Source: GCA-002727735 sp038134525 (GTDB taxonomy: Bacteria > Bacteroidota > Bacteroidia > Flavobacteriales_D > Parvicellaceae). Taken from it: 58,613 nucleotides of DNA. How positions within the stretch are numbered: position 1 is the stretch's first letter; every line of letters begins with the position of its first letter. The notes beneath the pieces are model-generated. The model had not been told where the DNA came from. It did not search any database and worked only from the letters and a program-made list of their open reading frames with translations. The stretch spans positions 1 to 58,613 of the forward strand of contig JAYPVI010000014.1 in assembly GCA_038134525.1 (NCBI GenBank), in the 5' to 3' direction. Position numbers and translations under genes: made by a program. Below are positions 53,522 to 58,613 of the stretch, piece by piece.

Positions 53522-54635
53522 TATTCCATAAAAATCCTTCTTTAATTTTCTCTACTGATGAAGCTTTCTTTTCTATTAATATATTTTTATCCATAGAAAT
53601 AAAATTATTAATGGCATCAAAAATTAAATTCGGTTTACATTCTTGAAGCAAAACCCCGTTATCTTCCGAAACCAGCAATCGAATTGCTCCAACATTAGTG
53701 GCTATAATTGCTAACCCTCTTGACATAGCTTCTAAAATAACATTAGGCATACCTTCTGAGTAGCTGGGACATAACAGTATATCGCAACTATCATACATAG
53801 CTTTCTTTTCCTTTTCACCAATAATTATCCCATGATAAAAAATTGAAACTTTTGATGTAGAAATATTATATCTTTTTTCAATAGGACCCACAAAGTGAAA
53901 TTCTGCATCTAAATTGTTTTTTACAGCTAACTCAATAGCCTCATTTATTTCTTTTAATCCCTTTCTACGCTCATTCCTTCCAACAAATAAAAACTTCAAA
54001 CATTGATTGGTTTTAATATTTCGACTAAGCCAACTTGGATCTATAGCAGATGGAATTTCCTTAATAGAGTCTTCAGGTATACCTAAGTTTTCAATGATAG
54101 TAGTAATTTTTCCACCATAAGAGTATACATAATCAGCATGTTTTGTGTTCCACCTCACAAATGGCCTAAGTAATAAATGCTGAAGCTTAATTTTTAAATT
54201 TGGAGCAAATTGATACATTTCATATCCATGAAATTTTACCCCGATTTTGGTTTGAATTCTATTTCTTTTTTTTTCAATTAATAATTTCCACCCAGAAAAT
54301 CCTTTTGTAATAATCAAGTCATAACCTGACTCTTTCATTAAATGGTTAGCCACCATTTTTGAATAACGAAAAGAATTCCAAATATAATGTCCAGGAAATT
54401 TTACAGAATGAGGGAAATAATAGGTGAATACTTTATTAAAACAAAAATTAGATTTTTTAAAAATTATTTTATTGATTTCATTTTCAGTCGGTAGGTCATT
54501 TGGCTTGTGAACAAAATGAAATAAATCAACAGAATTACCTTTTAAAACCAGGGTCTTACCTAATAGAACTGAGTGCGTTTGCATTCCGCCTAAAACAAAA
54601 GGAGGTATTCCATCAGTTACTAGAGCAATTTTCAT
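53493..54635 (-). CDS. Glycosyltransferase family 4
   Basis: This 380-residue GT-B enzyme starts KIALVTDGIPPFVLGGMQTHSVLLG (GG loop) and has the donor domain FVGRNERRKGLKEI, ILLCPSYSEGMPNVILEAMSRGLAIIATNVGAI (E-x7-E). It probably extends the lipid-linked repeat. It overlaps the SGNH gene by 29 bp and the upstream gene by 23 bp, the longest overlaps in the operon. Confidence 0.9.
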   Translation of the reverse strand: MKIALVTDGIPPFVLGGMQTHSVLLGKTLVLKGNSVDLFHFVHKPNDLPTENEINKIIFKKSNFCFNKVFTYYFPHSVKFPGHYIWNSFRYSKMVANHLMKESGYDLIITKGFSGWKLLIEKKRNRIQTKIGVKFHGYEMYQFAPNLKIKLQHLLLRPFVRWNTKHADYVYSYGGKITTIIENLGIPEDSIKEIPSAIDPSWLSRNIKTNQCLKFLFVGRNERRKGLKEINEAIELAVKNNLDAEFHFVGPIEKRYNISTSKVSIFYHGIIIGEKEKKAMYDSCDILLCPSYSEGMPNVILEAMSRGLAIIATNVGAIRLLVSEDNGVLLQECKPNLIFDAINNFISMDKNILIEKKASSVEKIKEGFLWNNVIERYIEK

Positions 54636-55725
54636 TGATCACACTTAAATATTTGTTTTTTATTTTTTCAGATTTAAGATAAAAATTTTCCATAGCAAAT
54701 TTAGATATTCTTGCTTTTTCGACTTTGTCCACTTTCTGAATATCAGAAAAGTTGAAATTATTTGAATCTAAATTATACCCCAAATTATTTAGTGATGACA
54801 AATTAGTATAATCACCTAAAGAATTTGAAATTAACAACTTTAGTCCACAGCTTAGGTATTCTGCTATTTTAACAGGTGATGCAACCTTATTTGTTTCTGT
54901 TTGTTCTCTATAAACATAACCATAATCAGCTGTAAGTAAAATATCTTTTACCATATCATGATTTACCCACATTAATTGAATTTTGTCAGGATATTTCTCA
55001 ATTAGTTCAGAAAATACTGAGGTGTTTTTACTGAGGATTTTAATACGTATTTTTTTGTTCAATGATAAAAAACAATCAAAATGTTTACACATAAGCTCCA
55101 AAGATTGCCATTTAGCAGAAGATCCAGAGAAAACAATAGTCACATGGTTATTTTCTTTAATATTAAAATTTTTAAGAATTAAGGAAAAACTAGTACAAGA
55201 TGGAATAATCTCATGAAAATTAATTCTATAATCAAAATTTTTCTGCCAATAATCTATTAAACCTTTAGAAACGCCAATCCTCATATCTGATTTCAAAACT
55301 GCATTTTTTTCTAGTTGAAAAATAGATTCTTCTATCCCAGTTCCATTATAAACACCAAATTCTATCTGTTCAGAATGAATTGCACCACGACCATTATAAA
55401 TAACCTTAGTATTGGTATTTTTTGCTAACAAAGCTAAATTAGTAGCAAATATTCCTCTCGAAATGATCAAATCTGCATGTTTCAAAAAGTGGTTTAGAAT
55501 ATACCTATTAAGTTTCCAATTTTTAAGTTTAGGAAACATGGGTAATAATATAGTGTTAGGGTAATTTTTTAAAATTTTATCTCTTTGTTTGAAGAAATTA
55601 CGAATTGATATAAAAGAAATAAGTTTAAAATAAATCCCTTCTGATTGGTACATTTTCAGCACATCTATAACTTGTGATTGAAAAATGCCATCATAATTAT
55701 CGTTGAAGGTTATAAATATTTTCAA
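54613..55725 (-). CDS. Probable glycosyltransferase (GT4-like, divergent)
   Basis: This 370-residue soluble protein has an N-terminal Rossmann-like half (KIFITFNDNYDGIFQSQVIDVLK ... LIISRGIFATNLALLAK) and a C-terminal half with VTIVFSGSSAKWQSLELM and KVASPVKIAEYLSCGLKLLIS, which is the donor-binding region of GT-B enzymes in degenerate form. Its location between two clear glycosyltransferases supports the role. The specific activity is unknown. Confidence 0.7.
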   Translation of the reverse strand: MKIFITFNDNYDGIFQSQVIDVLKMYQSEGIYFKLISFISIRNFFKQRDKILKNYPNTILLPMFPKLKNWKLNRYILNHFLKHADLIISRGIFATNLALLAKNTNTKVIYNGRGAIHSEQIEFGVYNGTGIEESIFQLEKNAVLKSDMRIGVSKGLIDYWQKNFDYRINFHEIIPSCTSFSLILKNFNIKENNHVTIVFSGSSAKWQSLELMCKHFDCFLSLNKKIRIKILSKNTSVFSELIEKYPDKIQLMWVNHDMVKDILLTADYGYVYREQTETNKVASPVKIAEYLSCGLKLLISNSLGDYTNLSSLNNLGYNLDSNNFNFSDIQKVDKVEKARISKFAMENFYLKSEKIKNKYLSVINENCSSN

Positions 55726-56585
55726 TTTTTGTTTATAGATAGATTATAAATTAATGCTAGAAGAGTTTTAATGTTCATATGACGCAACAAGCTTGAATTA
55801 TTAAAGAGGTGTTTTAGTGTTTCTTTTTTGTAGTATCTAGAACTCAACAAAAGAGCATTTGATATTGCCTTATAATGTGTTTTACTGAGGGTATGTTTAC
55901 TGTTTTTTAAGTACAAATAAAAGCGTATTCTAATATCAGTATAATTAGTCCATTTTGAATTATGGTCAGAAATTTGACCAAATTCTCTTTCCCTTATGAT
56001 GGTTAGTGGCTCTAAATCAATTTTAAACTTTGCATTAATCATAAAAAGTCTCATCATTAGATCATATTCCTGAGAACTTTTTAAGTCAACATTCCACCCT
56101 CCTATTTCTCCTAACTTTTGCTTTTTAAATAGATTAGAACATGTATTTCCAAGTTTAGTTGCAAATAAACCCTCAACAATATCTTCTGTTATAGGCATTA
56201 AATACTGATTCCCTTTAACTGTTTCTTTATAAGATGAACCGTATATCACATCGGTATTTTCATCAATAAGACTAACTTGATGTTTAATTTTTTCTGGTCT
56301 CAATAAATCATCAGCATCCAAGAACTGAATCCATTCACCTTTTGATTTCTCAATGCCTAGATTTCTAGCGTGTGTAGCCCCTTGATTTTTAACGCAGTAC
56401 ATAGAAATTTGGTTTGGATACCTTTTAACATAGCTTGACATAATTTTGATGGTATCATCATTTGAATTATTGTCAATCAGTAATATTTCTAGATTATTAT
56501 ATGTCTGGTTCAAAACAGATTCCAAACAATCTTCTAAGAAATAGGCAACATTATAACATGGTATTATAACAGAGATTAAAATCAA
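55722..56585 (-). CDS. Glycosyltransferase family 2
   Basis: This 287-residue GT-A enzyme has ISVIIPCYNVAYFLEDCLES, NLEILLIDNNSNDDT, GATHARNLGIEKSKGEWIQFLDADDLL (DxD metal site) and NTCSNLFKK. The start is TTG at 56585, preceded in frame by ATT and, four codons further up, by a stop; no ATG is available. It is the first gene of the minus-strand operon and follows the 300-bp spacer, so the operon promoter should be there. Confidence 0.88.
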   Translation of the reverse strand: MILISVIIPCYNVAYFLEDCLESVLNQTYNNLEILLIDNNSNDDTIKIMSSYVKRYPNQISMYCVKNQGATHARNLGIEKSKGEWIQFLDADDLLRPEKIKHQVSLIDENTDVIYGSSYKETVKGNQYLMPITEDIVEGLFATKLGNTCSNLFKKQKLGEIGGWNVDLKSSQEYDLMMRLFMINAKFKIDLEPLTIIREREFGQISDHNSKWTNYTDIRIRFYLYLKNSKHTLSKTHYKAISNALLLSSRYYKKETLKHLFNNSSLLRHMNIKTLLALIYNLSINKN

Positions 56586-56885
56586 AATTTGATTGTTTCA
56601 CTTTTTCAAGAAGTTTAAAAATACAAAATCCTCTGCAAGTTTGTAATGTAAAATAACCACTTATTCTTTTTGAAATTCAACTAATATTTCATAAAGAAAA
56701 TATAATAAACTGTAATTTATCTACTTTTTTAAGCATGATTTTGCCAATCAAAAAAGATATTTTTCAAAACATTAAATTTATTTAATTCATCTTAAATTAT
56801 TTAATCACTGCGAAGTATTAGACTTTAATAAAACAAATAATTTTAAAAGTCAGAACATATTTTGATTAGAATATTTTGTTTGTTT
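56586..56885. other. AT-rich spacer before the glycan operon
   Basis: This 300-bp stretch is the longest non-coding region in the window. It should hold the promoter of the minus-strand glycan operon and the end of the T9SS protein gene's transcript. I see only weak -7-like boxes on the minus strand (for example TATTTTTA about 40 bp before the GT2 start) without a well-spaced -33, and no clear terminator hairpin, tRNA or credible small gene. Confidence 0.6.
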
Positions 56886-58613
56886 TTAATAACCTAAAAT
56901 GATTTTTGATCTATATAAAGTTTGAGTGTTGTTGGATATTGTTATAAAATACATTCCAGGTAAAATATATGAGGTATTAATTATCGATATAGGGTCTTTT
57001 AAACTTAAATTTCTTAATACTTTTTTACCATTAACATCAATTACATTTAAAATATAAGGTGTAGACTCATTAGAAATTACTTTTATAAAATCATTTAAAG
57101 TAATGATTTTAAAGTCACCGATTTCATTACTTTCAAACATGGCAATTTGATCTTCTTGGATGTTAATTTCTTTTTGGAATATAGATTCACAAACTTTTGA
57201 AGAATCTTTGTATGCACGCAAAGTAACAGTTTTTGATCCACTTGAGTAATAAGTATGATTAGGATTAACATTATTAGATGTATTCCCATCCCCTAAATCC
57301 CACTCATAGTATGTAGAGCCTGTAGATAAATTTCTAAAGTTTATTGAGATTTGATTACTAGTATCTAAGTAAAATGTATCACTTATCGTTGAGAATAGGG
57401 AAATAACTTCTTGAGGTTCCGTAACATAAATTAACTGATTAAGGGTAGGACAAGTACCTGTATGATTGGTTTCATAACGAAAAACTCCAGCATTTAATCC
57501 ACCAAATAGAATACTATCCGAAACCGCTACTACCGAGTCAATTAACAAACCAGAGGTATCTATTAAACTAAAATAATGACCTTGTAGATTTGTACCCTTA
57601 ATACTTACAAATGCTGAACTATCGTTAAAACACATAGCATTTGAAACATTTATATCATAATCAACATTAATATGTAATAAAAATCGTGGGTTTGGTGCAT
57701 TTGTGTCAGATAGAAATGTGTAGGTTGAGTCTTGTCTTAAATCTGTGATTAATCCATTATGTAAATCCTCTAATTGCAAGCAAGAGCCAATCATAAATTG
57801 TTTTAAATTTTCAAATTGAATGGTGTAATTACCTGGAGCAAATTGACCAACATTTACTTGCAGTTGTAAATTTTCACTTTGGTTGTTATTTATACAAGTT
57901 CTATCTAATTGATTTCCTTGATTATCCAAGAAAAATATGTTAGGAACATAATCAGGGTAAGGAGAGAAAAACTTAAAAATGTCTTTACCTTGGTCATAAT
58001 TATTTGAGTAATTAGGGCCACTTAAAATGTATGCAAAATCATAATAAGAATTTGTGTCACTAGTAACTTTTAATCTCAATGGATGGTTTATTCCATTAAC
58101 AGATTTTGTAAAGTTAGCTTGACTTGATATTGTTTGACTAACACTATAATTTAAATTACCACCTGAGGAAGTTTTTACCCAAAAACCTTGGGTGTGTGGT
58201 ATATCATCAGTACTTGATAAATAATTTGCCGCATCTGCGCTGTAAACCCATCTTGAGTTATCAATCAAAGCACTATTATCATCATAAAATCCAGAAGAAC
58301 CATTAGTCCAATCTAATGTTGAGGGATAAGGATTGGCAACTAAGTTCCATCCATCATTTACACTTGTTATTGATTTTGCAATATCATCAAACTCCGGAGT
58401 ACCAGTAACAGAAATTGTTGTTACTCCTGAACTAGTATAAATTAGTGTACCCGTTGCATTGGATACTCCAAAAGCTAAAGATGTTATTGCATTTAATCCA
58501 TCATCTATAGCAGGAGTAGCGGCTGTTTCATCGTAACTGTAAACACTGTGGAATCCACCACATGCAGAAGAAGTGAAATTACCTATACCACTGGAAATAC
58601 CACAATAAATAAA
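56886..58613 (-). CDS. Large T9SS type A secreted protein, 5' part outside the window
   Basis: The frame is open from the stop at 56886 to the right edge (575 codons), so the N-terminus is missing; the TTG at 58268 is internal. Readable features: CGGFHSVYSYDETAAT near the edge, NDGWNLVANPYPSTLDW (a repeat-type segment common in large Bacteroidota surface proteins), a PKD domain (TYYEWDLGDGNTSNNVNPNHTY), then a C-terminal T9SS type A domain (YILNVIDVNGKKVL, YILPGMYFITI, YRSKIILGY). It should be exported through the outer membrane and perhaps anchored to surface polysaccharide. No enzymatic domain is visible in this part. Confidence 0.85.
   Translation of the reverse strand, partial: FIYCGISSGIGNFTSSACGGFHSVYSYDETAATPAIDDGLNAITSLAFGVSNATGTLIYTSSGVTTISVTGTPEFDDIAKSITSVNDGWNLVANPYPSTLDWTNGSSGFYDDNSALIDNSRWVYSADAANYLSSTDDIPHTQGFWVKTSSGGNLNYSVSQTISSQANFTKSVNGINHPLRLKVTSDTNSYYDFAYILSGPNYSNNYDQGKDIFKFFSPYPDYVPNIFFLDNQGNQLDRTCINNNQSENLQLQVNVGQFAPGNYTIQFENLKQFMIGSCLQLEDLHNGLITDLRQDSTYTFLSDTNAPNPRFLLHINVDYDINVSNAMCFNDSSAFVSIKGTNLQGHYFSLIDTSGLLIDSVVAVSDSILFGGLNAGVFRYETNHTGTCPTLNQLIYVTEPQEVISLFSTISDTFYLDTSNQISINFRNLSTGSTYYEWDLGDGNTSNNVNPNHTYYSSGSKTVTLRAYKDSSKVCESIFQKEINIQEDQIAMFESNEIGDFKIITLNDFIKVISNESTPYILNVIDVNGKKVLRNLSLKDPISIINTSYILPGMYFITISNNTQTLYRSKIILGY

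Noticed and set aside
56586..56885. Searched for a small RNA, tRNA or short gene in the longest spacer.
   Set aside because: Only very short open frames (up to about 16 codons) and no cloverleaf or strong hairpin were seen.
56886..58268. Treating the right-edge gene as complete from the TTG at 58268.
   Set aside because: The same frame stays open to the edge with coherent protein sequence (GWNLVANPYPS and Ser/Thr-rich repeats), so the start is internal.

Overview
The window reads as chromosomal DNA of an AT-rich Bacteroidota, most likely a marine Flavobacteriales (Cryomorphaceae/Schleiferiaceae-like). The evidence is: type IX secretion (T9SS) sorting domains of both the type A and the gliding-motility type B kind; the cysteine-framed GCTDPLATNYN motif common in marine Bacteroidota; a DUF2452 protein and a DUF6089-like barrel; promoters of the Bacteroidota form TTTG-N18/19-TAnnTTTG; and little Shine-Dalgarno signal with many TTG starts. 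I see no phage, insertion sequence, integrase, CRISPR array or tRNA, and gene density is very high.

Layout. 1-10.9 kb: a glycerophosphodiesterase, an AddA-like helicase/nuclease with a membrane metallophosphoesterase (minus strand), then a plus-strand run of an MbnP-like copper lipoprotein, its MbnH-like di-heme partner, a DUF2452 protein and an AddB-like nuclease, closed by an orphan OmpR-type response regulator. 11-19.3 kb: a secreted T9SS serine endopeptidase followed without a break by menaquinone genes (hotdog thioesterase, menF, menD, menB), then a PBP4-type peptidase. 19.4-27.4 kb: first polysaccharide locus (asnB, GT4, Wza-like exporter, Wzc-like tyrosine kinase with a (Tyr-Gly)9 tail, RfbC, WecA/TagO-like initiating transferase). 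27.4-44.1 kb: mostly housekeeping and envelope genes: uvrA, a LOG-family protein, a TSP3 outer-membrane protein, a duplicated-domain protein with a SPOR-like end, rpmH (bL34), a TetR regulator divergent from accA, a lipoprotein, dnaB, a conserved secreted protein, a T9SS type B protein, a flavin oxidoreductase and a DUF6089/PorG-like protein. 44.1-56.6 kb: second polysaccharide locus, twelve minus-strand genes that nearly all overlap (five or six glycosyltransferases, WcaF-like acetyltransferase, second asnB, epimerase, Wzy-like polymerase, acyltransferase-3, SGNH esterase). The right edge holds the 3' part of a large T9SS type A protein.

How the genes work together. The two polysaccharide loci look complementary: the first has the initiating transferase, exporter and chain-length kinase, and the second has assembly transferases, the polymerase and O-acylation enzymes. 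No flippase is visible. The men genes give most of the isochorismate-to-naphthoyl route. MbnP/MbnH form a copper-protein and maturase pair.

Most notable: two genes (39965-42091 minus and the Wzy-like gene 50406 to about 51662 minus) have clear N-terminal coding sequence upstream of any ATG/GTG/TTG, which implies ATT (or another rare) start codons or base errors; several promoters place transcription starts on the start codon (leaderless genes); the MbnP-MbnH pair carries an added GCTDP module; and almost all convergent gene pairs abut or overlap at their 3' ends.
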